From Weissella diestrammenae (GTDB lineage: Bacteria; Bacillota; Bacilli; Lactobacillales; Lactobacillaceae): 64,000 bases of DNA. Location: assembly GCF_014397255.1 (NCBI RefSeq), contig NZ_CP060724.1, forward strand, positions 1,426,001 to 1,490,000, read 5' to 3'. This document shows, piece after piece, positions 8,604-18,899 of this stretch. Within the stretch, counting starts at the first letter, position 1. Each line of letters starts with the position of its first letter. Both the position numbers and the translations under genes were made by a program. The notes beneath the pieces were generated by a model. It was not told the DNA's origin and made no database searches. It was given only the letters and a program-made list of their open reading frames with translations.

Positions 8604-10751
8604 GTGGTGACAGAAAAAGTAAAAAAAACGCCAACCAAAAAGCGGTCGGCAACAAAGAAACAAAAAAATTTAGTCATTGTTGAATCGCCTTCAAAAGCAA
8701 AAACGATTGAAAAGTATTTAGGAACAAATTACAAGGTTGTTGCTAGTATTGGTCATATTCGAGATTTACCAAAGTCACAAATGGGTGTTGACACTGAGCA
8801 TGATTACGATCCGAAATACATTAATATTCGGGGTAAAGGTGATATCATCAAAGGCTTAAAGAAAGAAGCCAAGGCAGCAAAACATGTTTATTTAGCTTCC
8901 GACCCGGATCGAGAAGGAGAGTCAATCGCTTGGCATCTGGCACATATTCTTGACCTTGATATTTCATCTGATGAAAATCGAGTTGTATTCAACGAGATTA
9001 CAAAAGACAAGGTTAAGGATGCCTTTACACGGCCACGGAAAATCAATATGGATTTGGTGGATGCACAGCAAGCACGCCGTATTTTGGATCGATTGGTCGG
9101 TTATTCTATTTCGCCATTACTATGGAAGAAAATCAAAAAAGGCTTGAGTGCAGGGCGTGTTCAGTCAGTGGCATTGGGATTAATTATCGATCGTGAAAAT
9201 GAAATCCAAGCATTTCAACCAGAAGAATATTGGGAAATACCAACGGAATTTAAAAAAGCGCGTAAGAAATTCAAGGCTGGTTTCTTTGGCCTAAATGGTA
9301 AAAAGGTTGCAAAAATTCCAGATAATGCCACCGTTCAGCAGATTATGCGACGGATTGATCAAAACGCCGATTTCAATGTTGATGATGTTGTAAAAAGTGA
9401 AGGGAAGAACAATCCAAGCCCCGCCTTTACGACGTCAACATTACAACAAGCGGCGAATACGCAATTAAACTTTCAAACCCGGCGAACAATGTCGACTGCC
9501 CAGCAATTGTATGAAGGAATTAATTTAGGTGGTAAAGAAGGCACCGTCGGCTTGATTACGTATATGCGAACGGATTCAACTCGAATTTCATCAATTGCCA
9601 AGAATGATGCCGCTCATTTTATTCACACTGAATATGGGAGTGAGTATGCAGCTACGAAACCAGTCCAAGGTAAATTACCTGAAGGTGCACAAGATGCCCA
9701 TGAAGCGGTAAGACCAACATCTGTCTTTCGAACGCCGGCGTCAATTAAAGACAAGTTAACAAATGATCAATTTAAGTTGTATCAATTAATTTGGTCACGT
9801 TTTGTTGCATCGCAAATGACGCCAGAAATTATTGACCGTGTTCGAGTCACAATCTCTCAAAATGGGGTTATGTTCAGAGCCAATGGTGCAACGACCAAGT
9901 TTGCTGGGTATACAAAAGCTTATCCGGCAGCCAAGGCTAAAGATAATGTTTTACCAGAAATGGCAGTTGGTGATACAGTGACTTTGGCGACTATTAATCC
10001 AGAACAAAAATTTACGCAACCAAAACCTCGTTACACAGAAGCGGCTTTAGTTAAGGCTTTAGAGGAAGCTGGAGTTGGTCGGCCATCAACATATGCTGCA
10101 ACAATTGAAACGATTAAAGCTCGGGGATATGTGCGTCTGGATGCAAAAAAGTTTATTCCAACAGAGATTGGGAAAATGGTTCAAGACGCGGTACGGGCTT
10201 ATTTTCCAGATGTTGCCGATTTGAAATTCACTGCTAAAATTGAAGGTGAACTAGACAATGTTGAAACTGGTACAGAAAATTGGGTGAAGGTCGTTGATGA
10301 ATTTTATCAACCATTCCAAGTAGAACTCGGCAAAGCCGAAATTGAAATGGAGAAAATGGTTGTAAAGGATAAATTAGCCGGAGAAAATTGTGAGATTTGT
10401 GGCGCACCAATGTTAGAGCGGTTAGGACGTTACGGTAAATTCTTTGCTTGCTCACGTTTCCCAGACTGTCGGAATACGAAAACAATTGTTAAAGAAATCG
10501 GGTTACTTTGCCCTAAATGTCATCAAGGACAAATTATTGAGCGAAAAACTAAGCGTGGTCGAACTTTCTATGGGTGCTCACGTTATCCAGATTGTGATTT
10601 CACGTCTTGGGATAAGCCAAACGAGAATACATTAGCAGACGGTACAACACCAAAGGCAGGAAATGCGGATCAAACTGCAAAGAAAACAGCCGTAGCAAAA
10701 AAAAGCACCTCTCGTAAGCGTTCGACCAAGAAAGCTGTTGCTAAGAAATGA
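8604..10751 (+). CDS. topA: DNA topoisomerase I
   Basis: Type IA topoisomerase that relaxes negative supercoils. The N-terminal Toprim domain shows [17 protein letters not shown] and [14 protein letters not shown]; the active tyrosine lies in [14 protein letters not shown] (about residue 320). Two C-terminal zinc ribbons follow, CEICG...CSRFPDC (about 595) and CPKCH...CSRYPDC (about 635), then a Lys-rich tail. I read the start as GTG 8604 with TGAGG upstream; a second GTG follows directly. It overlaps xerC by ATGA. The dprA and trmFO genes that often flank topA in Firmicutes are absent here. Confidence 0.97.
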   Translation: MVTEKVKKTPTKKRSATKKQKNLVIVESPSKAKTIEKYLGTNYKVVASIGHIRDLPKSQMGVDTEHDYDPKYINIRGKGDIIKGLKKEAKAAKHVYLASDPDREGESIAWHLAHILDLDISSDENRVVFNEITKDKVKDAFTRPRKINMDLVDAQQARRILDRLVGYSISPLLWKKIKKGLSAGRVQSVALGLIIDRENEIQAFQPEEYWEIPTEFKKARKKFKAGFFGLNGKKVAKIPDNATVQQIMRRIDQNADFNVDDVVKSEGKNNPSPAFTTSTLQQAANTQLNFQTRRTMSTAQQLYEGINLGGKEGTVGLITYMRTDSTRISSIAKNDAAHFIHTEYGSEYAATKPVQGKLPEGAQDAHEAVRPTSVFRTPASIKDKLTNDQFKLYQLIWSRFVASQMTPEIIDRVRVTISQNGVMFRANGATTKFAGYTKAYPAAKAKDNVLPEMAVGDTVTLATINPEQKFTQPKPRYTEAALVKALEEAGVGRPSTYAATIETIKARGYVRLDAKKFIPTEIGKMVQDAVRAYFPDVADLKFTAKIEGELDNVETGTENWVKVVDEFYQPFQVELGKAEIEMEKMVVKDKLAGENCEICGAPMLERLGRYGKFFACSRFPDCRNTKTIVKEIGLLCPKCHQGQIIERKTKRGRTFYGCSRYPDCDFTSWDKPNENTLADGTTPKAGNADQTAKKTAVAKKSTSRKRSTKKAVAKK

Positions 10752-11650
10752 TTCAAGATAGTCTAACGTTATATTTACAATATCTAAAAGCAGAACGTCA
10801 GTATTCAGCTGACACAATCCGTGCTTATCGGTCAGATATTCAAGAATTGCACCATTTTTTGCAAACAACACGGCAAGAAAAGCAGCTTGAAGCTGTAACC
10901 GAATTAGATATCCGTATATTTTTAACGTATTTGTATGATCGTGGCGATGAAGACAGAACTATTGCACGTAAAGTGAGTGCGTTGCGCAGTTTTTATGAGT
11001 TTTTAGTTTCAAATCAAATTGTAAAAGAAAATCCATTACAAAGCGTCCAATTGCATAAAACGGGGAAGCATCTCCCACGCTATTTTTATGAACAAGAATT
11101 GAAACAGCTATTTGAAACAGCACAATCTGATCAGACGGCATTAGGCGTTCGTAATCAGTTGTTGTTAGAAATTTTATACGGTACGGGTGCGCGTGTATCG
11201 GAAACAGCTCACTTGCAGCTATCAGATATCGATACAGGGCCACGAGTCGTGCATATTACTGGTAAAGGTAATAAAATGCGCATTGTGCCGTACGGTAAAT
11301 ACATGGCGCAAGCACTGACAAAATATTTAGACTCCGTACGACCAATGTTTTTAACAAAGGCATCCACACCACATATTGTTTTACTGGTCAATCAAAAGGG
11401 TAATCCATTATCAGTTAGCGGTATTGAATATATCTTGAAGCAATTAGGAAAAAAAGCAGGAGTGACGCAAAATGTCACTGCACATATGTTTCGGCATACA
11501 TTTGCAACTGATTTACTTAATAATGGGGCGGATTTACGTCATGTACAAGCCTTATTGGGACATAGTAGTCTTAGTACAACCCAAATTTATACGCACGTTA
11601 GTCGCGAACGGCTACAAGAAAGTTATCGGCATTATTTTCCGCGCGCTTAA
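10748..11650 (+). CDS. xerC: Tyrosine recombinase XerC
   Basis: Resolves chromosome dimers at dif together with a partner recombinase. An N-terminal SAM-like DNA-binding domain (about 1-90) precedes the catalytic domain, with Arg in GTGARVSE (about 149), [12 protein letters not shown] (about 244-255), GHSS, and the nucleophile Tyr in TQIYTHVS (about 281). The 300-residue length is normal. It is coupled to topA by a 4-base overlap, matching the topA-xerC/codV order of other Firmicutes. A different Xer-type recombinase (XerD, XerS) cannot be fully excluded. Confidence 0.9.
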   Translation: MIQDSLTLYLQYLKAERQYSADTIRAYRSDIQELHHFLQTTRQEKQLEAVTELDIRIFLTYLYDRGDEDRTIARKVSALRSFYEFLVSNQIVKENPLQSVQLHKTGKHLPRYFYEQELKQLFETAQSDQTALGVRNQLLLEILYGTGARVSETAHLQLSDIDTGPRVVHITGKGNKMRIVPYGKYMAQALTKYLDSVRPMFLTKASTPHIVLLVNQKGNPLSVSGIEYILKQLGKKAGVTQNVTAHMFRHTFATDLLNNGADLRHVQALLGHSSLSTTQIYTHVSRERLQESYRHYFPRA

Positions 11651-11745
11651 CATTTGTATGATGGATTTTGGCATGGCAAATTGGAAAGAAATAACGTTTG
11701 TCGAGGTATCCTGAACCTCAAAAATTGAAATTGAATTTAAGAGTT

Positions 11746-11800
11746 AAACTGGTTGGAAAGATTTCGGTATTGTATCGGAGTTTTCCGGCCAGTTTTGTTT
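11746..11800 (+). terminator. Long terminator-like hairpin after xerC
   Basis: Bases 11746-11759 and 11782-11795 form a 14-pair stem (two G-T pairs) with a 22-base loop; TGTTT follows. It is a strong structure with a modest T-run, about 95 bases after the xerC stop. Confidence 0.65.
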
Positions 11801-11925
11801 AATGCGCTTATTATGGAAAAAATGGAGTTAATGTATACCAAACTGAGCAGGTTAGATATGTCATTTGGTTCATTTTTTGGTACACTATAACTATATCTGA
11901 AAGCGATTTCACGGAGGCGAGAATT

Positions 11926-12807
11926 GTGACAATAAGTATTGAAAATGGACACTTAAAAGCAACAATTAATGAGCATGGTGCTGAATTAATTAGCGTTATT
12001 AATCAACAAACTAAAATTGAATATATGTGGCAGGCGGATGCCAAAATTTGGGGTCGCCATGCACCTAATCTGTTTCCAATTGTTGGTCGGTTAAAAGATA
12101 ACCAGTATGAATACAAGCAGCGGACGTATCATTTGAATCAACATGGTTTTGCACGTGATTCTGAATTTACCGTAGTTAATAGAACACCTAGTCAAGTGCG
12201 ATTACGGTTGCAGGCTTCAGAAGCTTCATTGGCTGTTTACCCATTTGAGTTTCAGTTCGATGTGATTTTTGAGCTACTGGCAACGGATATTATCAATATT
12301 CAGTATCTAGTGACTAACACCGATGTCAAAATTTTGCCATTTTCTTTTGGTGGACATCCTGGATTCAATGTACCATTGCAATCTGGTGAGACATTTGAAG
12401 ACTATCAAATAACTATCAAGCCTAATAAAATATACGAACGACAGGTGCTAAATGGGCCATTTGTTGATCCAAAACGTTTGACTTCTTTGGACACACATCA
12501 GTCACTTCCTGTTAAACGCTCGGATTATTTAAATGACGCAATTATTATCACTTTGAATGAGCAGCCAGTTCAAATTGAAATCATGCATCCAACGCACCAT
12601 CACGGTATTTCTATGAACATTGATAATGCAAAATATGCTGGTATTTGGACGAAGGCTGATGTGTCGGCGCCATTTCTATGCTTGGAACCATGGTGGGGAA
12701 TAGCAGACACAATTGATGCGACAGGCAATATTGAAAATAAGATGGCAATTAATAAAATTAATCCGGGCGAGACACAACGAGGTTCGTATTCAATTCGCTT
12801 CTTCTAG
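11926..12807 (+). CDS. Aldose 1-epimerase family protein (LacX-like)
   Basis: Galactose-mutarotase-fold protein that would interconvert sugar anomers. Residues near 48-58 (GRHAPNLFPIVGRL) and FGGHPGFNVPL (about 142) match the LacX/aldose epimerase subgroup, and the length (293) fits. It starts at GTG 11926 with GGAGG upstream. It stands alone between two terminators, with no sugar pathway genes beside it, so its substrate is unknown. Confidence 0.88.
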   Translation: MTISIENGHLKATINEHGAELISVINQQTKIEYMWQADAKIWGRHAPNLFPIVGRLKDNQYEYKQRTYHLNQHGFARDSEFTVVNRTPSQVRLRLQASEASLAVYPFEFQFDVIFELLATDIINIQYLVTNTDVKILPFSFGGHPGFNVPLQSGETFEDYQITIKPNKIYERQVLNGPFVDPKRLTSLDTHQSLPVKRSDYLNDAIIITLNEQPVQIEIMHPTHHHGISMNIDNAKYAGIWTKADVSAPFLCLEPWWGIADTIDATGNIENKMAINKINPGETQRGSYSIRFF

Positions 12808-12820
12808 ATTTACTGATACG

Positions 12821-12848
12821 GGTAGTTGATCATATTGACTGCCTTTTT
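12821..12848 (+). terminator. Rho-independent terminator after the epimerase gene
   Basis: GGTAGTTGA pairs with TTGACTGCC (with G-T pairs), with a 5-base loop and five T after it. Confidence 0.75.
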
Positions 12849-13045
12849 ATTTTGCTGTAACTCGTGACGTTGATATTGATTAGGTAGTCTGCAATCACTA
12901 TGGTCATTGCATGTATAAATGGTAAAATATAAACAAGAATCATGAAGTAATAGTCAGTTGCCGCACGACAGGATATAGACGCAAATATAAATGAATTAAG
13001 CCGTGCAGAATAACAAACGCAGCCTTGATGATTAAGGAGGATATC

Positions 13046-13870
13046 ATGCCAGAATTGCCAGAAGTTGAGACCGTTAGGCGAGGCCTCACACAATTAGTCG
13101 TGGGGCATATCATTGAAAGTGTCGAAGTTCGTTGGGAAAAGATTGTTGGGTTAGATACGGCGGCTTTTAATCAACAGATAGCTGGGCGAACAATTGAAAA
13201 AATTGATCGTCGTGGTAAGTACTTGCTGTTTCGTTTAAGTGGCGAGAAGACGTTAGTCTCACATTTGAGAATGGAAGGGGCGTACTATACTGTTCCGGCC
13301 GGCACGCAGCCGGGGAAACATGATTTAGTGACTTTTCATTTGGACCAAGCTGTTGACCTGTTTTATCGTGATACGCGAAAATTTGGACGCATGAAACTAG
13401 TGGCTAATTCAGATGTGATGCGGGTGGCCGGGTTAGCAACAATCGGTCCTGAACCAACAGCCGATACTTTATCGCTTGAATACATGCAAAAAGAATTTTT
13501 ACATAAAACGGCGATTAAGCCCTTTTTGCTAGATCAAAGTCATATTGCTGGCTTAGGAAATATTTATGTTGATGAAACGCTGTGGCAGGCAAAAATTCAC
13601 CCATTACAACCAGCTAATTCGCTCAATATAGAACAATTAGAAACGTTAAGAATGTGCATTATTCAAGAGTTGGCACGCGCAACGGATCATCATGGAACGA
13701 CGGTTCATTCCTTTACTACCGCGTTTGGACACGCTGGAGAATTTCAAAATGAATTGCAGGTGTATGGCCGAGTTGGACAGCCGTGCTACCGCTGTGGTGC
13801 AACGTTAGTTAAAATAAAAGTGGCGCAACGCGGGACAACTTTTTGCCCAGTATGTCAAATACTTCATTAG
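13046..13870 (+). CDS. mutM: Formamidopyrimidine-DNA glycosylase
   Basis: Removes 8-oxoguanine and ring-opened purines and nicks the abasic site. The start must be ATG 13046, because the mature protein needs Pro2 and Glu3 (MPELPEVETVRRG) as catalytic residues, and AAGGAGG sits correctly before it; a longer frame from 13025 would bury Pro2. The helix-two-turn-helix region (LGNIYVDE) and a C-terminal zinc finger (CYRCG...CPVCQ, about 246-271) are intact. First gene of mutM-coaE-dnaB-dnaI. Confidence 0.97.
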   Translation: MPELPEVETVRRGLTQLVVGHIIESVEVRWEKIVGLDTAAFNQQIAGRTIEKIDRRGKYLLFRLSGEKTLVSHLRMEGAYYTVPAGTQPGKHDLVTFHLDQAVDLFYRDTRKFGRMKLVANSDVMRVAGLATIGPEPTADTLSLEYMQKEFLHKTAIKPFLLDQSHIAGLGNIYVDETLWQAKIHPLQPANSLNIEQLETLRMCIIQELARATDHHGTTVHSFTTAFGHAGEFQNELQVYGRVGQPCYRCGATLVKIKVAQRGTTFCPVCQILH

Positions 13871-13887
13871 TTAAATAGGAGTGATAA

Positions 13888-14478
13888 ATGATTAAGCTAG
13901 GATTAACCGGCGGGATTGCGACAGGTAAGTCAACCATTGCAAATTATTTACGCCAAAAAGGAATTTTAGTCATTGATGCTGATCAAGTCGCACGAGATGT
14001 CGTTGCACAAGGTATGCCAGCATTACAGGAAATTGTGCAAAAATTTGGTGCTGACGTGTTGATGGCAGATGGTACATTGGACCGGAAGAAACTTGGTGAA
14101 ATTGTCTTTAACGATGCCAATCGGTTAGCCGAACTCAATCAAATCATTCATCCAAGGGTTCATCAAATGATGCAAGAAAAGGCGAAAAAAGCAGAAATGA
14201 ATGGGGCGCAATTGATTGTTTTTGAAGTACCATTGCTATTTGAGACGCATAATGCCTTAAATGCTTCGCCTGTCATTGTTGTCACGACGCCAATTGATAC
14301 GCAGATTAAACGATTGATGTTACGGGATGGGTTGAGTCGGATTGATGCGCAAAAGAGATTAGATGCACAAATGCCAATGCAGGAGAAAATGGCATTGGCT
14401 GATTATGTGATTGATAATGGACAGACTGTGTCAGAGACATACCAGCGCATTGATGAAATTTTACATGAACTTGAATAA
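13888..14478 (+). CDS. coaE: Dephospho-CoA kinase
   Basis: Catalyses the last step of coenzyme A synthesis, phosphorylating the 3'-hydroxyl of dephospho-CoA. P-loop GGIATGKST lies at residues 8-16, with DADQVARDVV and a lid region with RLMLRDGLSRIDAQKRL. The length (196) is standard. It follows mutM by 17 bases, the same neighbourhood as in Bacillus. Confidence 0.96.
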   Translation: MIKLGLTGGIATGKSTIANYLRQKGILVIDADQVARDVVAQGMPALQEIVQKFGADVLMADGTLDRKKLGEIVFNDANRLAELNQIIHPRVHQMMQEKAKKAEMNGAQLIVFEVPLLFETHNALNASPVIVVTTPIDTQIKRLMLRDGLSRIDAQKRLDAQMPMQEKMALADYVIDNGQTVSETYQRIDEILHELE

Positions 14479-14493
14479 GAGAGGACGTGCCTT

Positions 14494-15813
14494 ATGCCGT
14501 TTGACATGAAACAAAAATATCGAATAATCAGTCAAAGCCGACTTGAAAATGAGCAGGTGCAAGTATTAACAAATCTATATTTGCCACTCATTGGTATGGA
14601 AGCATTGACGCTGTATCTGACGCTGTTGGGCACACTTGGTACAGATTCAGAATTACATGAACATACCGCGTTGATTGACCAGATGAATTTATCCGCCCCC
14701 AAATTTTTACAAGCACGGAGTAAATTAGAGGGCTATGGGCTGATAAAAACTTTTGCCCAAGAACTAACGACGACAGTGCAGTGGGTGTATATGATTTTTT
14801 CACCACTGTCAGCGGCAAATTTTTTAAATGATCGGTTACTCGTGCAATTATTGCGCTCATATCTAGGGGCAGAAACATTTGATCGGTTATCTGACACCAT
14901 GTTAATTAAACCACCAGAAGTGACGGGTAAAGATGTGTCAAAAGGTTTTTTTGATGTGGTCAATGAGGAAAATTTCAGCTCTGATTTTAAGATGAAGCCA
15001 ATAGAGCAACAACCAACAGGTTTTGAATTGGCAAAAGACATTAATCGGCCCCAAATTGATATTGATTTATTGACGAATCTATTACAAAGTTTTGGTGTCA
15101 GTCGGACTGAACTGAAAAAGTATGAATCAGAACTAATGCTCATGCAACAATTGTATAATTTAGATGATATGATGTTGGCTCGTATTATTCAGGCACATGT
15201 GACTTCGAACCAAACGATTGATATAGCTGGCATGACACGTCAGTTAGCGGTAGATTTCCAGCAAAAGCAGATGACTAATGAAACGGCTCATTCAATTGAA
15301 GCTGTGGAGACGTCTGAACCCCAAAAAGCAAAGCCATCTACCAATAATCGACTGATTGATCAAGCAAATCAGATGAGCCCGTTAGAATTCCTAGCAGACA
15401 TTCGTGAACAGATGGGCGGTATTGTAACGGCAAGCGAACAACATGCCATTGAACAGTTGATGCGATATGATAAATTACCAAAATCAGTAATCAATATGGA
15501 ACTGTATGTATTAGCTGTCAAGGAGAAACGGACCAGTTTATCCAAGGCATTATTAGAGGCAACCTACACGGATTGGGCGCAAGCTAAGTTGAAATCACCA
15601 ATTGATGTGATTAAATATATTCAGCAACGCGATAAAAATCAACGCCATCAAAGAACAACAGGGTCAACACGCCAACGTCAGGTACCAGTTCGGGAAACAA
15701 CACCAGATTGGGCGCATCAACCAACTGTTGAAATATCTCAATCAGAACAAGTTGACTTAAATCGGATGTTAGCCAATATGGCAGCCAAGCGCAAAGAAAA
15801 AGAGGGCAAATAA
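14494..15813 (+). CDS. dnaB: Replication initiation/membrane attachment protein DnaB
   Basis: Gram-positive DnaB helps DnaI load the replicative helicase at oriC and at restarting forks; it is not the E. coli helicase of the same name. The N-terminal half resembles DnaB/DnaD winged-helix domains. A C-terminal DnaB_2-type domain (about 290-380) contains MSPLEFLADIREQMGG and a YDKLPKSVINMELYV segment. The tail is basic and disordered. Position between coaE and dnaI supports it. The nrdR gene found before dnaB in Bacillus is missing here. Confidence 0.9.
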   Translation: MPFDMKQKYRIISQSRLENEQVQVLTNLYLPLIGMEALTLYLTLLGTLGTDSELHEHTALIDQMNLSAPKFLQARSKLEGYGLIKTFAQELTTTVQWVYMIFSPLSAANFLNDRLLVQLLRSYLGAETFDRLSDTMLIKPPEVTGKDVSKGFFDVVNEENFSSDFKMKPIEQQPTGFELAKDINRPQIDIDLLTNLLQSFGVSRTELKKYESELMLMQQLYNLDDMMLARIIQAHVTSNQTIDIAGMTRQLAVDFQQKQMTNETAHSIEAVETSEPQKAKPSTNNRLIDQANQMSPLEFLADIREQMGGIVTASEQHAIEQLMRYDKLPKSVINMELYVLAVKEKRTSLSKALLEATYTDWAQAKLKSPIDVIKYIQQRDKNQRHQRTTGSTRQRQVPVRETTPDWAHQPTVEISQSEQVDLNRMLANMAAKRKEKEGK

Positions 15814-16788
15814 GTGTCAGAGAAAAAAATACCATTCCCCAAAACTGCAAACGATGTTGGGCAAGCCATGCAAGACATTATGCAACAGCCTAAGATGCAG
15901 GCTGAATATTCAAAGATTAAATCGGAAATTCTATCAGACAACGAAATCAGCGCTTTTATTAAAGCGCATCAACCTGAATTGTCATCTGATATTTTTGAAC
16001 GTGATTTAGCGACAATTTATGAATATTACTTACAACGTCAAAAAAGTAAAACGGGCCAATCAGACGTTCATCCGGGTTATACACCAGAATTGTTATTTGT
16101 TGAAGGGCAAGTTGTCGTTCAGTATCGTGCGACGGAAGCTACGATTAATCTGCATAAAAAATTACGTGCTGCAAGTCGTGTGCAATCCATTGGGATGCCC
16201 AAGCAACTGAAAAACGCACAGATGGATGATTTTAGTCAAAGTGATGCGGGTATGACAGCCGCTGTGATGGCAGTCGCACAATTTATTCAAGCTTATGTTG
16301 AAAATCCTAAAGATTTTCATCAAGGACTATATTTGCAAGGACCGTATGGTGTTGGAAAAACCTATTTGATTGGTGCAATGGCAAATCAATTGTCGTTTGA
16401 TGATATCCAAGTTATGTTGATTCACTATCCAACATTTGCAGCCAATATGAAAGAGGCTATAAATGACCCTAGTAAGAAGATGGACGATGTACGTTCAGAT
16501 ATGAGAACTGCGGAAATATTAGTCTTAGATGATATTGGCGCTGAAACGGATGGCTCTGGATGGATTCGAGATGATGTGTTAGGTGTTGTATTGGACTATC
16601 GCATGCAAAATGGGTTAACAACGTTCTTCACCTCTAATTTTTCAATGAAACAATTAGAGGAAGAACATTTTGCGATGTCTAACAAAGGGGTGGAACCTGT
16701 TAAGGCTGCCCGTTTGATGCAGCGAATTATGTATCTATCAAAGGAAGTGCCGGTCAATGGACCAAATCGTCGACTTGAAGCTAAATAA
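15814..16788 (+). CDS. dnaI: Primosomal helicase-loader protein DnaI
   Basis: AAA+ loader of the replicative helicase. Walker A GPYGVGKT (about 177) and Walker B ILVLDDIGAE (about 236) are seen, with the sensor-type TTFFTSNFSM after it, and an N-terminal helicase-binding domain of about 130 residues. The start is GTG 15814, directly after the dnaB stop. 324 residues, as usual. Its last 32 bases overlap the next gene. Confidence 0.95.
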   Translation: MSEKKIPFPKTANDVGQAMQDIMQQPKMQAEYSKIKSEILSDNEISAFIKAHQPELSSDIFERDLATIYEYYLQRQKSKTGQSDVHPGYTPELLFVEGQVVVQYRATEATINLHKKLRAASRVQSIGMPKQLKNAQMDDFSQSDAGMTAAVMAVAQFIQAYVENPKDFHQGLYLQGPYGVGKTYLIGAMANQLSFDDIQVMLIHYPTFAANMKEAINDPSKKMDDVRSDMRTAEILVLDDIGAETDGSGWIRDDVLGVVLDYRMQNGLTTFFTSNFSMKQLEEEHFAMSNKGVEPVKAARLMQRIMYLSKEVPVNGPNRRLEAK

Positions 16789-17893
16789 GAATAAAATCAT
16801 TCACCGTCTTATACCTTGGTTGATACTGGGTGTGGTAGTGCTAGGCGCTTATTTTGCCCTACGTTCAGATGCGTGGTTTTATCAAAAACCTGTCGGACAG
16901 GTTATTAGTGTCAAAAAAATAGCACAAAATCATACGACGGATACGTATGACAATCATGCCACTGTGACTGATCAGCAAGTATTAGTGAAAATATTAAATC
17001 GGCGCCATCAATCACAAATAACGATATCAAATACGTATGACACGAGTCAGGTATTAAATCAACAACTCAAAGTTGGCATGCAAATATTTTTAGACCATCA
17101 AAGTCATCAAGCATGGGGGTTCAAAAGTGTAAAGCGTGATGCGACATGGCTACCTTTTTTGGCTTTTATTTTTGGTGCCTTAATGATTCTCATGCGCCGT
17201 GCTGGTCGGCTGACAATTCTATCGGTTTTGCTGAATACTATCATCTTTAGTTTAACGATTTGGTTTGATGTTAATTTTGGTTCGGGTGCGATTGTGATTT
17301 TGTTTCTGGGCTTTGCGATTTTTGTAGCTATTTTAACGCTTGGTTTAGTAATGGGATTTAGAAATCGACAAACTTGGGTTATCTTTGCAACGGTAATGAC
17401 AGCAACGCTTGCGGCATTGGGCCTTGCTATGCTCGTTTTTTGGATTACTGGCAAGCATGGTCTTCATTTGGAACTACTTGAATTTATCACGCAATTACCG
17501 GGACCGATGTTCTTTGCAATGACCTTAGTGGGTGTCTTGGGTGCGGTTATGGACGAATCGACCGATATGATTGCGACATTGTTTACGCTAAAAAAAGAAA
17601 CGCCTAATGTGACTTCGACAACCTTGATTCAGGCTGGCCGAAATGTTGGTCAGGAAATATTTGGTGCGTTGATTAATGTGTTATTATTAATTTTTATTGC
17701 AGCACAGATTCCAATGGCCATTTTATATCTTCGGAATGGCAATAACATTGGGTACACGTATGACATGAATATGGCGTTAGGGATGACACAAACATTAATT
17801 AGTGCCATTGGAATTGTTTTAACTGTTCCAGCAGGTATTTTATGGGTGTTGATTGATAACTGGTTTGCACGACGAGTGAGGGAAAATAAATGA
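16757..17893 (+). CDS. YibE/F family membrane protein (first of a pair)
   Basis: A basic N-terminus and one membrane segment (about 15-33) precede an extracellular stretch of about 90 residues. Six or seven further membrane segments follow (about 130-370), with the conserved loop GAVMDESTDMIATL. This architecture matches YibE/F proteins, whose function is unknown. The start overlaps dnaI by 32 bases and has AAAGGAAG upstream. It is coupled to the next gene by ATGA, so the two probably form one membrane complex. Confidence 0.82.
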   Translation: MDQIVDLKLNKNKIIHRLIPWLILGVVVLGAYFALRSDAWFYQKPVGQVISVKKIAQNHTTDTYDNHATVTDQQVLVKILNRRHQSQITISNTYDTSQVLNQQLKVGMQIFLDHQSHQAWGFKSVKRDATWLPFLAFIFGALMILMRRAGRLTILSVLLNTIIFSLTIWFDVNFGSGAIVILFLGFAIFVAILTLGLVMGFRNRQTWVIFATVMTATLAALGLAMLVFWITGKHGLHLELLEFITQLPGPMFFAMTLVGVLGAVMDESTDMIATLFTLKKETPNVTSTTLIQAGRNVGQEIFGALINVLLLIFIAAQIPMAILYLRNGNNIGYTYDMNMALGMTQTLISAIGIVLTVPAGILWVLIDNWFARRVRENK

Positions 17894-18651
17894 CAGTTAA
17901 TTTGCTTTTAGCTTTGATTTTATTGAGCTTGATGGTGCTAATTGGTGGGTTAAAAGGCGCAGGCGCGTTTTTGAGCCTATGGATTAACTTCGGTGTTTTG
18001 TTTGTCATGATCATTTTGATTAATTGGGGCTTCAATATTTTTGTGGTCTTAATGACTTGTAGTATTATCGTTTTAATGGTGACAATTTTAAGTACCGGCG
18101 CGGATGAGGAAACGATTTTAACGGCCGTACAAACCAGTATTATTGTGATGGTTATTTTGATGGTGATTATTATTCCGATGCAAAGTCTTAATGAGGTACA
18201 AGGGTTTGCCGTTGAAAATTCAGAAGAATTAGAAGGGCTAACACTACAGGTAGCAGTGAGTTTTGTTAAAATTGGTATGGCAGCGGCACTGCTAGCAACC
18301 TTGGGGGCAATTGCTGAAGCTGCTGTTGCAATCGCTTCTGGGTTCTTTGAATTAACCAAACATCATCCCGATATGCCAATAAAAAAACAATTACAAATGG
18401 GACAGCATTTAGGAGAACAGATTATTGGGACAGCAGTGAATACAGTTCTTTTTGGATTTATGGCCGATTTTTTAAGTTTGGGAATCATGTTTGTTAAGTT
18501 GAATTATAGTTTTGCGGATGTGATTAATAATAAACTGTTCGTCGCGACAATGCTGTCGATGCTGTACGCATTTTTAGGTATCATCTTAGTTTTACCAATT
18601 ACGCTGATACTCATTCGGCTTAAATATAAAAAAACAGACAAAAATAATTAA
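17890..18651 (+). CDS. YibE/F family membrane protein (second of a pair)
   Basis: 253 residues with about six membrane segments and no large soluble domain; it corresponds to the membrane half of YibE/F. Internal conserved stretches include GAIAEAAVAIASGF and GEQIIGTAVNTVLFG, similar in kind to the first partner's DESTDMIATL and GQEIFGALINVLL. Overlaps its partner by 4 bases. No transport substrate is known for the family. Confidence 0.82.
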   Translation: MTVNLLLALILLSLMVLIGGLKGAGAFLSLWINFGVLFVMIILINWGFNIFVVLMTCSIIVLMVTILSTGADEETILTAVQTSIIVMVILMVIIIPMQSLNEVQGFAVENSEELEGLTLQVAVSFVKIGMAAALLATLGAIAEAAVAIASGFFELTKHHPDMPIKKQLQMGQHLGEQIIGTAVNTVLFGFMADFLSLGIMFVKLNYSFADVINNKLFVATMLSMLYAFLGIILVLPITLILIRLKYKKTDKNN

Positions 18652-18810
18652 TTTATATATTTTGTGTTTTTTTGGTAGATGCGGCACGATTATGAAATTA
18701 ATCGCAATTTTACGCCATTTAAATATTAAAAACATGAGATTTTGATGTCCAAATTGACTGTAATAAATGCGGATGTTAAGAAATAAAAAGTCGATAATAT
18801 CGGGATATCC

Positions 18811-18840
18811 TTGATAAAAATTAGAATTTTATGCTAGAAT
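18811..18840 (+). promoter_or_regulatory. Promoter of the two-component system
   Basis: TTGATA (18811-18816), an 18-base spacer and TAGAAT (18835-18840), with TGC just before the -10. It lies 60 bases before the response-regulator start. Confidence 0.65.
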
Positions 18841-18899
18841 GAGTAAGTTACTAAATTTGAAGATTTAAACAGAATACTAAAGTTAGGTGGGAGACTAGT

